A DNA stretch of 64,000 nucleotides from Amycolatopsis sp. NBC_01480 (GTDB lineage Bacteria; Actinomycetota; Actinomycetes; Mycobacteriales; Pseudonocardiaceae). The notes under the pieces are model-generated. The model saw nothing but the letters and a program-made list of their open reading frames with translations, did no database searches and had not been told where the DNA came from. This document shows, piece by piece, positions 1 through 10,801 of this stretch. Made by a program: the position numbers and the translations under genes. Position 1 is the stretch's first letter. Each line of letters opens with the position of its first letter. The stretch lies in contig NZ_CP109442.1 of the NCBI RefSeq assembly GCF_036227205.1, forward strand, positions 3,100,001 to 3,164,000, in the 5' to 3' direction.

Positions 1-1
1 C

Positions 2-3013
<3,012 letters not shown>

Positions 3014-3020
3014 AATCCAG

Positions 3021-3050
3021 TTGACGGAGTGAGCACTCACTCCGTACCTT
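3021..3050 (+). promoter_or_regulatory. Promoter and perfect palindromic operator of the tetR gene
   Basis: A perfect inverted repeat, arms ACGGAGTGAG (3024-3033) and CTCACTCCGT (3036-3045) around CA, fills the spacer between a -35-like TTGACG (3021) and a -10-like TACCTT (3045). Transcription starting about 7 bp downstream would begin at the ATG at 3058, so the mRNA is probably leaderless. Its place just before a TetR gene suggests autoregulation. Confidence 0.75.
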
Positions 3051-3057
3051 GGACCGC

Positions 3058-3660
3058 ATGACACCGACTGAAACGAGACGCCGCGCGCCCGGCATGGCGC
3101 CGCAGGACCGGCGGCAGATGATCGTGCGCGCGGTGCTGCCGCTGGTCGTCGAGCACGGGGCCGCCGTGACCACCAGCCAGATCGCGCGGGCGGCCGGGAT
3201 CGGCGAGGGCACGATCTTCCGGGCCTTCAAGGACAAGGACGAGCTGATCGACGCGTGTGTGGTCGCCGCGCTCGACCCCGGGGAATCGCTGGAGATCATC
3301 GGCGAGATCCCCGGGGAGCTGCCGCTGGAGAAGCGGCTGCTGGAGGCCGTCGAGGCGCTCACCGCGCACCTGCAGCGGGTCGGCGCCGTGATGGCGTCAG
3401 TCCACAAGGGACGCGCACGGCCCGAGCACCTGCGCAACGAGGCGGCCAAGAGCGGGGACAGCCGGCGCGAGTCGGTGGACGCCATGCGGGTGGCCATCGA
3501 GGGCCTGTTCGAGCCCGACGCCGCGAAACTGCGGCTGCCGCTGAACAAGACCGCGTCGCTGTTCCTCTCCATGCTGTTCTCGATGTCCCGGCCGATGCCG
3601 GGCGGGCCGGCACCGGCCGAGACGATCGACCTCTTCCTGCACGGCGCGGTGTCCGAGTGA
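3058..3660 (+). CDS. TetR family transcriptional regulator
   Basis: A 200-residue TetR-type repressor. The N-terminal helix-turn-helix is clear (TTSQIARAAGIGEGTIFRAF, residues about 37-56), followed by a divergent ligand-binding domain. The ATG at 3058 is preferred over the in-frame TTG at 3049 because it sits at the expected transcription start of the palindromic promoter. The gene ends just before the GTG of the ABC exporter, with an AGGAGG in between, so the two are probably co-transcribed; the simplest reading is a repressor controlling the exporter in response to an exported compound. The ligand is unknown. Confidence 0.85.
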   Translation: MTPTETRRRAPGMAPQDRRQMIVRAVLPLVVEHGAAVTTSQIARAAGIGEGTIFRAFKDKDELIDACVVAALDPGESLEIIGEIPGELPLEKRLLEAVEALTAHLQRVGAVMASVHKGRARPEHLRNEAAKSGDSRRESVDAMRVAIEGLFEPDAAKLRLPLNKTASLFLSMLFSMSRPMPGGPAPAETIDLFLHGAVSE

Positions 3661-3674
3661 TCCCAGGAGGGGGC

Positions 3675-5615
3675 GTGTTCGTCGGCCGCCGGGGCCGCGG
3701 GCGCCAGCCGTCAACGGTGCCCGACAGCGGCCTGACCGGCCCGGTCGACATCCCGGAGCCGAAACAGCCGGAGCAGCCGAAAGACCTGAAGTCGCGCTTG
3801 GCCCGGATGAAGACTTCGGTGGCCGGCACCGTGCGCGGGCTGCCGAAGGTTGCGCGGCTGACCTGGCAGGCCAGCCCGCCGTTGACGATCGTGCTGACGC
3901 TGGTCACGGTCGTCTCCGGCCTGCTGCCGACGGCCACCGCGTACATCGCGAAACTGCTGCTGGACTCGGTGGTCGCGGCGATCCAGCATCGCGGCGGCAC
4001 CGGCGACATCGTGCGGATCACGCTGTTCCAGTTCGGCGTGCTGGCCGCGACGGCGATCAGCAGCGCGTTCACCACCATCGCGCAGTCGCTGCTGCAGGAG
4101 CGGATGGCGCTGACCATCCGCCACCGGGTGATGGCGCACTCCAGCGAACTGCACCTGGCGTATTTCGAGGGCTCGACGTCGTACGACATGCTGCGCCAGG
4201 CCACCCAGGAGGCGCCGACGCGGCCGTTGTCGATGATGAACTCCGCGCTGGGCCTGGGCCGCACGGCGATCACGTTCGGCAGCATGATCGCGCTGCTGGT
4301 CTCGATCAGCCCGCTGCTCGCGCTCGTCGCGCTGCTGGCGCCGGTGCCGGCGTTCATCTCGCAGTCGAAGTACGGCTCACGCGCGTTCTGGCTGACGTTC
4401 CTGATGTCGCCGATCAAACGCCGGATGGACTACCTGTCCTCGCTGGTCACCACGGACACCTACGCCAAGGAGACCAAGCTCTTCGGGCTGGGGCCGTATT
4501 TCGTGGACCGGTTCCGGCGGCTCGGGCTGGTGTCCTACGCGCGGCAGCGGAAGCTGACGATCAACCGCAACATCAGCTCCACGTCTTGGGGCCTGCTGAG
4601 CACCCTGGTGGGGTCGGCGATCGCGCTGTACATCGCACTGGAGGCCGTCGGCGGGCAGCTGACGCTCGGCGACCTGGCGCTGTACACGGCGGCCGCGACG
4701 TCCGTGCAGGCCTCGGTTTCCGGGCTGTTCACGGCGTTCTCCGGGATGTACGAGAACAACCTGTACCTGGACACGCTGTACCGGTTCCTGGACACCAAGC
4801 CGGAGATCGTGGCCCCGCCCTCGCCCCGGCCGATGCCGTCCACTGTGGAGGGACACATCCGGTTCGAGTCGGTGAGCTTCAGTTATCCGGGCGCCGACGA
4901 GGCCGCGCTGACCGGCGTGACGTTCGAGATCCGGCCGGGCGAGACGATCGCCGTGGTGGGCCGCAACGGCGCGGGCAAGTCCACCCTGTTCAAGCTGCTG
5001 TGCCGGCTCTACGACCCGACCGGCGGCCGCATCCTGCTCGACGGCGTCGACATCCGCGAGTACGACCCGGACGAGCTGCGCACCCGGATCAGCGCGATGT
5101 TCCAGGACTACGTGACGTATCAGGGCACCGCCGCGGAGAACATCGGCCTCGGCGACCTGACCCGGCTGGAGGACCGCCCGCACATCGAGGACTCCGCGCG
5201 CCGCGCCGGCGCCGACGAGCGCATCGAACGCCTGCCGTCCGGCTACGACAGCCCGCTCGGCCGCTGGTTCGACCAGGGCGTCTCACTCTCGGGCGGGGAG
5301 TGGCAGAAGATCGCGCTGGCCCGCGCGTTCCAGCGGGAGGCCCCGATCCTGATCCTGGACGAGCCGACCTCGGCACTGGACGCCCAGGCCGAGCACGACC
5401 TGTTCGCGCGCCTGCGTTCGCTGGCCGAGGGCCGCACCACGCTGTACATCTCGCACCGCTTCAGCACGGTCCGCCAGGCCGAGCGGATTCTGTTGCTGGA
5501 CCACGGAAAGGTGGCCGAGTACGGCACGCACGAGGAGCTGATGGCCGCGGGCGCCGGCTACGCGGAGCTGTTCACCTTGCAGGCGCAGGCCTACCTCGAC
5601 GAATTGCCGGGTTAG
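3675..5615 (+). CDS. ABC exporter, fused permease and ATPase
   Basis: A 646-residue half-transporter of the multidrug/lipid exporter type. A six-helix membrane domain (about residues 60-350) is followed by the nucleotide-binding domain: Walker A GRNGAGKST near 428, signature LSGGE near 537, Walker B ILILDEPTSALD near 557, and the H-loop in ISHRF. It should dimerise in the plasma membrane and export a substrate. The GTG at 3675 is chosen because AGGAGG (3665-3670) lies just upstream; an in-frame GTG at 3657 overlapping the tetR stop is possible. The linked TetR gene is the likely regulator. The substrate cannot be deduced. Confidence 0.88.
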   Translation: MFVGRRGRGRQPSTVPDSGLTGPVDIPEPKQPEQPKDLKSRLARMKTSVAGTVRGLPKVARLTWQASPPLTIVLTLVTVVSGLLPTATAYIAKLLLDSVVAAIQHRGGTGDIVRITLFQFGVLAATAISSAFTTIAQSLLQERMALTIRHRVMAHSSELHLAYFEGSTSYDMLRQATQEAPTRPLSMMNSALGLGRTAITFGSMIALLVSISPLLALVALLAPVPAFISQSKYGSRAFWLTFLMSPIKRRMDYLSSLVTTDTYAKETKLFGLGPYFVDRFRRLGLVSYARQRKLTINRNISSTSWGLLSTLVGSAIALYIALEAVGGQLTLGDLALYTAAATSVQASVSGLFTAFSGMYENNLYLDTLYRFLDTKPEIVAPPSPRPMPSTVEGHIRFESVSFSYPGADEAALTGVTFEIRPGETIAVVGRNGAGKSTLFKLLCRLYDPTGGRILLDGVDIREYDPDELRTRISAMFQDYVTYQGTAAENIGLGDLTRLEDRPHIEDSARRAGADERIERLPSGYDSPLGRWFDQGVSLSGGEWQKIALARAFQREAPILILDEPTSALDAQAEHDLFARLRSLAEGRTTLYISHRFSTVRQAERILLLDHGKVAEYGTHEELMAAGAGYAELFTLQAQAYLDELPG

Positions 5616-5623
5616 CATCGCTT

Positions 5624-6208
5624 GTGCTGATCGAAACGAGGGGGCTCGGCGTCAGCGTCGGGGAGACCGAGCTGTTCAGCGGCCTGGACCTGGCGGTGGA
5701 TGCGGGCGAATGCGTGGTCGTCACGGGGGCGAACGGGGTCGGCAAGTCGACGTTGCTGCGGTGCCTTTATGGCACGCAACAGCCGACGTCGGGCACGGTG
5801 CTGGTGTGCGGGGCTCCGCCGGACGAGCGAACGGCGTCCTTTCGTCGCAGGGTCTCGGTCCTGCTGGACGACTCGGCGCTGTTCGACGAGCTGACCCCGC
5901 GCCAGCACCTGGACCTGCTGGCGCGCTCGTTCGGTGTCCCGCCGGTGCCTGGCCTGGACGACCGGGCGGACGTCCCGGCCGCCGACCTGTCCGCCGGTCA
6001 GCGCCGTCGGCTGCTGCTGCTCGCGGCTACGGCGCGGCCGTTCGAGGTCCTGCTCCTGGACGAACCGGAGCGTGCGCTGGACACCGAGGGGCGCGCTTGG
6101 CTGACCGAGCTGGTGGAGAAGGCCAAGGCGGCTGGGGCGGCGGTTGTTGCGGCCAGCCACCACGCTGCGCTGGTGGATGAGGTTGCGGATTACTTGGTGG
6201 AGTTGTGA
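5624..6208 (+). CDS. ABC transporter ATP-binding protein
   Basis: A compact 194-residue ATPase with Walker A GANGVGKST (near residue 35), signature LSAGQ (near 122), Walker B VLLLDEPERALD (near 141) and a switch histidine in ASHHAAL. It starts at GTG 5624, 8 bp after the exporter stop. Its closest relative in the window is the ATPase at 43309-43914; both share the stretch LLRCLYG/LMRCLYG-MQQP and a VSVL-(L/F)-DD motif. Its partner is the permease starting at 6571, from which it is separated by four short tandem ORFs. Together they probably form a two-component ABC transporter; substrate unknown. Confidence 0.85.
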   Translation: MLIETRGLGVSVGETELFSGLDLAVDAGECVVVTGANGVGKSTLLRCLYGTQQPTSGTVLVCGAPPDERTASFRRRVSVLLDDSALFDELTPRQHLDLLARSFGVPPVPGLDDRADVPAADLSAGQRRRLLLLAATARPFEVLLLDEPERALDTEGRAWLTELVEKAKAAGAAVVAASHHAALVDEVADYLVEL

Positions 6209-6294
6209 AACGGGATGCGCTGGTCGTGCCTGGGTCGCTGTTCTGCAGCGTCGTGCTGGTCCACGACGTCGCGACCGACGAGGCGCAGCAGTGA
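6205..6294 (+). CDS. Mini-ORF 1 of a tandem array (29 aa)
   Basis: GTG at 6205 overlaps the ATPase stop as GTGA. It encodes 29 residues beginning VKRDALVV and ending DEAQQ. The sequence resembles the first codons of the permease at 6571 and mini-ORF 3. It may be a decayed duplicate of the permease 5' end; translation is possible by coupling but unproven. Confidence 0.4.
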   Translation: MKRDALVVPGSLFCSVVLVHDVATDEAQQ

Positions 6295-6390
6295 GACGCG
6301 CACCTGATCGTCGCCCTGGCTGGGCCCGGATCGCCGCTCTACGACACCACGCTCGTCCACGACGTCGCGGACCACGAGGTGCGCCTGTGA
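6291..6390 (+). pseudogene. Mini-ORF 2 of the tandem array, frame-disrupted
   Basis: This 100-bp unit aligns with mini-ORF 4 (102 bp) but lacks 2 bp near its start, so the original frame is lost; the ancestral TGA is still visible at 6388-6390. Its GTG at 6291 overlaps the stop of mini-ORF 1. The matching tail reads CACGAGGTGCGC before the TGA. Confidence 0.4.
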
Positions 6391-6476
6391 AACGGGCTGG
6401 GCTGGTCGCGCTTGGGTCGCTGTTCTGCAGTGTCGTGCTGGTGGACGAGGCCGCGAACCACGAGGCGCGGCAATGA
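6387..6476 (+). CDS. Mini-ORF 3 of the tandem array (29 aa)
   Basis: A 90-bp unit starting VKRAGLVALGS and ending HEARQ, close to mini-ORF 1 and coupled by GTGA to the end of unit 2. It gives the array its alternating A-B-A-B pattern (90, 100, 90 and 102 bp). Confidence 0.4.
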   Translation: MKRAGLVALGSLFCSVVLVDEAANHEARQ

Positions 6477-6574
6477 AACGAGCCGACCTGATCGTCACGC
6501 TTGCCGTCCTCGGATCGCCGCTCTACGGCACCGCGCCGGTCCACTACGTCGCGAAACACGAGGTGCGGCAGTGA
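6473..6574 (+). CDS. Mini-ORF 4 of the tandem array (33 aa)
   Basis: ATG at 6473 overlaps the previous stop as ATGA, and its own stop overlaps the permease GTG at 6571. The product starts MKRADLIVTLAVLGSPLYG, nearly the same as the permease N-terminus (VKRADLILALVVLGGVLGSP) apart from a 9-bp gap. It is either a translated leader peptide that couples the ATPase to the permease or a relic of 5'-end duplication. Confidence 0.45.
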   Translation: MKRADLIVTLAVLGSPLYGTAPVHYVAKHEVRQ

Positions 6575-7761
6575 AGCGGGCCGACCTGATCCTCGCGCTG
6601 GTCGTGCTCGGCGGGGTGCTCGGGTCGCCGTTCTACAACACCGCGCTAGTCCGCTCGCAGCTGATCGGCGAGGCTCCGGTCGGCGTGCAGGGCGGCGTCG
6701 CCGTGTTGTGCGTCGGGCTCGCGATGGCCTGGCGGGCGACCACGCGCCGTGGCCACCTGTGGGCCGATCCCGCCGCCCTGACCTGGTCGGACTTCGACGG
6801 CTCACGCCCGCGCACCCTCACCCGGCGGCTGCTGGCCGACTGGGCCGCCCGGTTCGCCGCGGCCGGTTATGCGTTCGCGATGGCCGGTGTGCTGATCGGT
6901 TTCCCGGCGGATCTCGGTGGTGCGCTGGGCTTGTTCGTCGGTGTCGCCGGGCTGGCCCTGGTCTTGGCGCGCCGTGCGCGGGTGTGGGGCGAGGCCGTGT
7001 GGCCGTTGCTGCCGGTGCTCGGCGTACTGCCGTTTGTTCCTTTGTGGACACTCGCTTTGGCGGCCGCCTTGGCCGCTGTCGCACTGGGGTTCTCGGCGCC
7101 ACTGGCACGCACCGTCGGCCGCCGTTCGCTCGTGCACCACTTCGCCGAACGCATGGTGCGTCGCACGTCGGCAGCGTTTCTGGACGTCTGGGCCCTCCTG
7201 CCGGCCGGACGCCCAGTGCGCTGGCGAACCGCGCTCGACGGCCGGTTCGTCGTCACGCGTTACCTGGTCACGGGGGTGCTCGCGCGTCGGCACCAGCTCG
7301 GTCTGCCGTTGTTCCTGGCGCTGGGCGTGGCTGCCGCACACGTCACTTTCCCCGCGGTGACGTCGGTGTGGCTGGTCGGAATGGGCGGCTACCTGGCGCT
7401 GCTGCCGTTCGCCGCGCCGGTCGCGCAGGTCTACCGTGTGCCGGGCCTGCGCCGTTGGTTCGACGCGTCCGACCTGCGGCTGAAGGCCACCACCGTGCTA
7501 GTGCTGGCCGTGATCGCCGCGGTGTGGACGGCTTTCGTCGCCCTCCTCCACGTGCCGATGACCGTCGGAGCGGTGGTAGCCGCACTACTGGCGGCGGTGG
7601 CAATCGTCCGGACGGTCACGCGCGGCGCCCTGGACTTCGGCTCACTCGGTCTGGTGCTGTACGAGGGCGTGCTGGTCCCGATGGGCTTGGCGCGCCAACT
7701 GGTGCGCGGCCCGGACCTGCTGCTCATAGGCCTGATCGCGGCGAGTTTCCTGCCCGGCTGA
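6571..7761 (+). CDS. ABC transporter permease
   Basis: A 396-residue, very hydrophobic protein with about ten predicted membrane segments. It is the likely partner of the ATPase at 5624. It shares with the permease at 42038-43312 the cytoplasmic motif RRG-hL/fV-WA-D/E-PA-x-LTW-x-DF near residue 60, so the two ATPase/permease pairs are paralogous. The GTG start overlaps the stop of mini-ORF 4, giving continuous coupling from the ATPase. No substrate is indicated. No clear terminator follows. Confidence 0.75.
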   Translation: MKRADLILALVVLGGVLGSPFYNTALVRSQLIGEAPVGVQGGVAVLCVGLAMAWRATTRRGHLWADPAALTWSDFDGSRPRTLTRRLLADWAARFAAAGYAFAMAGVLIGFPADLGGALGLFVGVAGLALVLARRARVWGEAVWPLLPVLGVLPFVPLWTLALAAALAAVALGFSAPLARTVGRRSLVHHFAERMVRRTSAAFLDVWALLPAGRPVRWRTALDGRFVVTRYLVTGVLARRHQLGLPLFLALGVAAAHVTFPAVTSVWLVGMGGYLALLPFAAPVAQVYRVPGLRRWFDASDLRLKATTVLVLAVIAAVWTAFVALLHVPMTVGAVVAALLAAVAIVRTVTRGALDFGSLGLVLYEGVLVPMGLARQLVRGPDLLLIGLIAASFLPG

Positions 7762-7922
7762 CTTGGTTCCCTCCCGGCCCTGCTCTCGACGCTTTCCTTC
7801 CCTGGCTGACCTCTCTTGCCTTTCCCCGCCCGACCGACACCCGGGCCTTCCAGCCGGTTGGCGCTGGCTGGCGACATCTCCCGATCCAGCTGACGCCGTT
7901 CGCCGACTACGCTCGGTCCGTG

Positions 7923-8420
7923 ATGCGGCGGGTCCTGATCTTCGGCTGTTCGGGCAGCGGCAAGTCGACCCTCGCCCGGCGGCTGGCCGCGCGACTGAAC
8001 GTCCCCGTCACCCACCTCGATCACCTTTACTGGCGTCCAGGCTGGGTGGAGGCGCCGCTGGCGGACTTCCGCGCAGCCCAAGCGGCGGCCGTGCAGACGG
8101 ACGGCTGGGTAATCGACGGGAACTACAGCAAAACCCTCGACATCCGCTTCCCGCTGGCCGACACGGTGGTGTTCCTGGACGTCTCCCGGTGGACGAGCCT
8201 GCGCCGCGCACTGCTCCGCACCCTGCGAGAACGCGGCCGCGACACCCAGGCGCCGGGCTGCGTGTCGAAGGTGGACCTCGAGTTCGTCCGGTGGATCTGG
8301 GGCTGGCGGGCCTCGCACCGTTCACGGCTGCTCGGCCGCATCGCGGCGGAGGCGCCGACCACTCGGCAGGTGTTGCTGAGTTCGCCGCGCGAGGTGGAAG
8401 CGTTCCTGCGGTCGGTGTGA
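7923..8420 (+). CDS. P-loop adenylate kinase-like / FlaR-type protein
   Basis: A 165-residue protein with an N-terminal P-loop (GCSGSGKST, residues 8-16), then HLDHLYWRPGW and WVIDGNYSKTL, the pattern of the small family often annotated as DNA topology modulation protein FlaR or adenylate kinase-like. Members are probably small-molecule or nucleotide kinases; the in vivo substrate is unknown. ATG 7923 is used; the preceding GTG at 7920 is also in frame. A TACGCT 10 bp upstream could be a -10 element for a leaderless transcript. It stands alone between the ABC genes and fxsA. Confidence 0.7.
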   Translation: MRRVLIFGCSGSGKSTLARRLAARLNVPVTHLDHLYWRPGWVEAPLADFRAAQAAAVQTDGWVIDGNYSKTLDIRFPLADTVVFLDVSRWTSLRRALLRTLRERGRDTQAPGCVSKVDLEFVRWIWGWRASHRSRLLGRIAAEAPTTRQVLLSSPREVEAFLRSV

Positions 8421-8541
8421 CCTGGTGACGGTGGGTGTGACCTGGTCGTCTTTGCTGCCCGGTCCTGCGAGTTCGTGGGCCCCGAGACTGAGGCACCCCG
8501 GGCCCCGGGAGCAAATCGGGCACCTCGTTCGTTCACCAAAT

Positions 8542-9024
8542 ATGGCTGTCGTGTTCCTGCTCTACGTCATCGCCGAGTTCGCCGCGATCTGGGCGGTGGG
8601 CTCGGCCGTCGGTGTGCTCGGCACGATCGCCTTGCTGCTGGCGGGCGCCTTCGTGGGCTCCTGGCTCGCCCGCCGCGAGGGTGGCAAGGCGATGCGCGCG
8701 TTCGTCTCCACGGCCCAATCCGGCCGCAACCCGGAGAAAGAACTGACCGACGGCATGCTCGTCGCCCTGGGCGGCGTGTTGATCATGATCCCAGGCTTCG
8801 TCAGCGACGTGGTGGGTCTGCTCCTGATGCTGCCTCCGTCTCGCGCCGTGGCGCGCAAACTGTGGCTGCGCCGCGCCGAGAAGCGCGCCGTCCGCTACGC
8901 CAACCGCACCCGCGGCCCCGTCATGGTCGTGGACAGCGAGATCGTGGAGCCGGACCCGCGGCCTTCGTCATCCCCGTCGGAGAAGCCGCACCCGGTGATC
9001 GAGGGGCGAATCGTCGAAGGTTGA
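8542..9024 (+). CDS. fxsA: FxsA family membrane protein
   Basis: A 160-residue protein with hydrophobic segments at about residues 3-40 and 72-98, an internal loop LARREGGKAMRAF, and the conserved LLLMLPPSRAVAR end of the FxsA domain; the C-terminal tail is charged and proline-rich. FxsA proteins are cytoplasmic membrane proteins; the E. coli member relieves exclusion of phage T7 by the F plasmid. The gene is the last core gene before the defence island; vsr begins 13 bp after its stop. Start at ATG 8542; no strong ribosome binding site is seen. Confidence 0.85.
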   Translation: MAVVFLLYVIAEFAAIWAVGSAVGVLGTIALLLAGAFVGSWLARREGGKAMRAFVSTAQSGRNPEKELTDGMLVALGGVLIMIPGFVSDVVGLLLMLPPSRAVARKLWLRRAEKRAVRYANRTRGPVMVVDSEIVEPDPRPSSSPSEKPHPVIEGRIVEG

Positions 9025-9037
9025 GTTAACCGCCACA

Positions 9038-9460
9038 ATGACCAACGTGGAGCGTTTGACGACGACCGTTGCGGTTCGCACCCGCATGAGCAGGCAGAAG
9101 TCCCATGACACGGGGATCGAGGTCGCGTTGCGAAGGCTGCTACATGCGGCCGGCCTGCGGTACCGCATACACCGACGCCCGCTCAAAGGCGTGCGTCGAG
9201 AAGCAGATCTCGTCTTCGGCCCGTCGCGGGTCGCCGTCTTCGTCGACGGCTGTTTCTGGCACGGCTGTGCCGATCACGCGACCTGGCCCAAGAACAACGC
9301 CGGCTTCTGGCGGGCCAAGATCGAAACCAATCGCCGCCGAGACGCCGATACTGACGCACGTCTCGCGGAGGCGGGCTGGCTCAGCATCCGAGTGTGGGAA
9401 CACGAGACCGTCGAAACCGCCGCCGAACGAGTGAGCGCAGCGGTTCGCGAACGGCGCTGA
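9038..9460 (+). CDS. vsr: Very short patch repair endonuclease (Vsr)
   Basis: A 140-residue Vsr-type nickase. It carries the DTGIEVALRRLLHAAGLRYR region, the zinc/active-site segment VFVDGCFWHGC (near residue 70), and the C-terminal NRRRD and WEHE motifs. Vsr nicks next to T:G mismatches formed when 5-methylcytosine is deaminated and so protects DNA that carries a cytosine methyltransferase. Here it converges on such a methyltransferase with only 2 bp between the two stop codons. The start could also be the ATG 48 bp downstream (MSRQKSHDTG). Family assignment is secure; pairing with the neighbouring enzyme is inferred. Confidence 0.92.
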   Translation: MTNVERLTTTVAVRTRMSRQKSHDTGIEVALRRLLHAAGLRYRIHRRPLKGVRREADLVFGPSRVAVFVDGCFWHGCADHATWPKNNAGFWRAKIETNRRRDADTDARLAEAGWLSIRVWEHETVETAAERVSAAVRERR

Positions 9461-9462
9461 TC

Positions 9463-10581
9463 TCACGCACCCACCGGGGCTTTGAACAAGTTCGCGACGC
9501 CATCCTTCGTCGTCGCCCATGGCCGCTTGACGCACCGATCAAGCACCCGCACGTCGACCTCGCCGCCCAACGCCGCTGCAAGCACATGGACTGCCAGTCG
9601 AGGCGGGATTGCGTTGCCGATCTGCTGCCCGATGTCCTTGCCGGACCAGGGGTACTTGGGCGGGAAGGTCTGCAGCCGCCCCGCCTCGTCGTCGGTGAAC
9701 CGACCAAGAGATCGCATCGAGTCACCGGCTTGCAAACGGTTCCGCGACACCTTGCCGGTCACGGTGAATGACGGCTGGCCCGAGCCTCGCACTCCACGTG
9801 CCTTCGGGTCGCCGCCGGTTCCGTAGTTGGACACGACCCTGAACTCGTCCGACCGCCCCAGCGCCTGTCCCATCGACACCCACGGCCGCAGGCGAGAGTC
9901 ACCCTGGTCTTGTGGCACGTCCCTGCGATAGCGGCGGTGCGTCGGCTCCGGAAGCCTCACGTCAACCGTACGGCTGGCGATGAGGATGGCTCGACGACGG
10001 GTCTGCGGGACACCGAACTCCTCGGTGTGCAGGATTCCGCAGGCGACCTTGTAACCGTACTTGCCATCACGCAGAACCTGGGCGTAAGCCTCCCACACAG
10101 GCAGCACGGAAGGCACCTGCTCGAGAACGATGGTGTCGTACGGTGCGCCATGGCAGGCGGCGCCGAGGATCCATTGCAGCGGCTGCAAGACGAGTCCGGT
10201 GCGCTCATCTCCGGTCAGCTCGTCGAGGTCGTGCGCGAGATCCGGGTCGCCACCTATCAGCTCGACGAACCGCAGGACTCGGTCAAGTGCCTGCCTCCCG
10301 GCACCCCTGCCCGCGACCGTGTAGGTCTGGCATGGGGGTCCGCCGGTGAGGATGCGGGCGTTCGGGTAGTTGGCAGGCTTGCTCTTGGTCACGTCGCCTT
10401 GTTCGGTGAGGAGCCCAGCTGCTCGCCGCGTCTTGCACGCTTGCTCGTCCCACTCGACGCCTGCCACGGAAATGCCCATCCACCGAGCCGCGACGTCCAG
10501 ACCTCCCGGGCCGGCGAACAAGTCCACCATCTTCGCCTCCATGGGCGAATGTGGAGATGCCACCGGATGTCCTTCGGTCAT
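9463..10581 (-). CDS. DNA (cytosine-5-)-methyltransferase
   Basis: A 372-residue C5-methyltransferase with the motifs in canonical order: I DLFAGPGGLDVAAR (near residue 20), IV GGPPCQTYTVAGRG with the catalytic Cys (near 85), VI-like VLEQV, VIII QTRRR and X QIGNAIPPR near the C-terminus. Motif VI reads EQV rather than the usual ENV. It should methylate cytosine in a fixed sequence, marking self DNA for the operon that starts divergently at 10802. The ATG at 10581 is preferred because an AT-rich -10-like stretch (TATAGACT) lies just upstream; a longer frame from 10635 would run into that promoter. The target sequence is unknown. Confidence 0.92.
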   Translation of the reverse strand: MTEGHPVASPHSPMEAKMVDLFAGPGGLDVAARWMGISVAGVEWDEQACKTRRAAGLLTEQGDVTKSKPANYPNARILTGGPPCQTYTVAGRGAGRQALDRVLRFVELIGGDPDLAHDLDELTGDERTGLVLQPLQWILGAACHGAPYDTIVLEQVPSVLPVWEAYAQVLRDGKYGYKVACGILHTEEFGVPQTRRRAILIASRTVDVRLPEPTHRRYRRDVPQDQGDSRLRPWVSMGQALGRSDEFRVVSNYGTGGDPKARGVRGSGQPSFTVTGKVSRNRLQAGDSMRSLGRFTDDEAGRLQTFPPKYPWSGKDIGQQIGNAIPPRLAVHVLAAALGGEVDVRVLDRCVKRPWATTKDGVANLFKAPVGA

Positions 10582-10801
10582 GGAACGCAAGTCTATATAT
10601 GAGCCGGCTGTCGCTCGGACCCCGAGCCACGACACGCCGGTAACCGATGTTCACCTGCCCCGTTGTCGAGCGTGACCGACTTGTGACCACAAGGAGTAAC
10701 AGCCTGGGCCGTCCGAGCGACGTGATCGATTACGGAGGGTTCAAGAACCCGGGCGCGCAGCGTCCGGTTCGGGATCATCACAGTGAAGCCCTGACGAAGC
10801 G
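10582..10801. promoter_or_regulatory. Divergent promoter region of the restriction-modification-like cluster
   Basis: This 220-bp gap separates the methyltransferase (minus) from the Z1 operon (plus). An AT-rich -10-like element for the methyltransferase lies at about 10593-10602. A perfect short inverted repeat, CTTGTG-AC-CACAAG at 10680-10693, lies in the middle and could be an operator. No separate controller gene is visible. Confidence 0.4.

Noticed and set aside
6205..6574. CRISPR array
   Set aside because: The repeat units are 90-102 bp, contiguous, coding-like and lack spacers.
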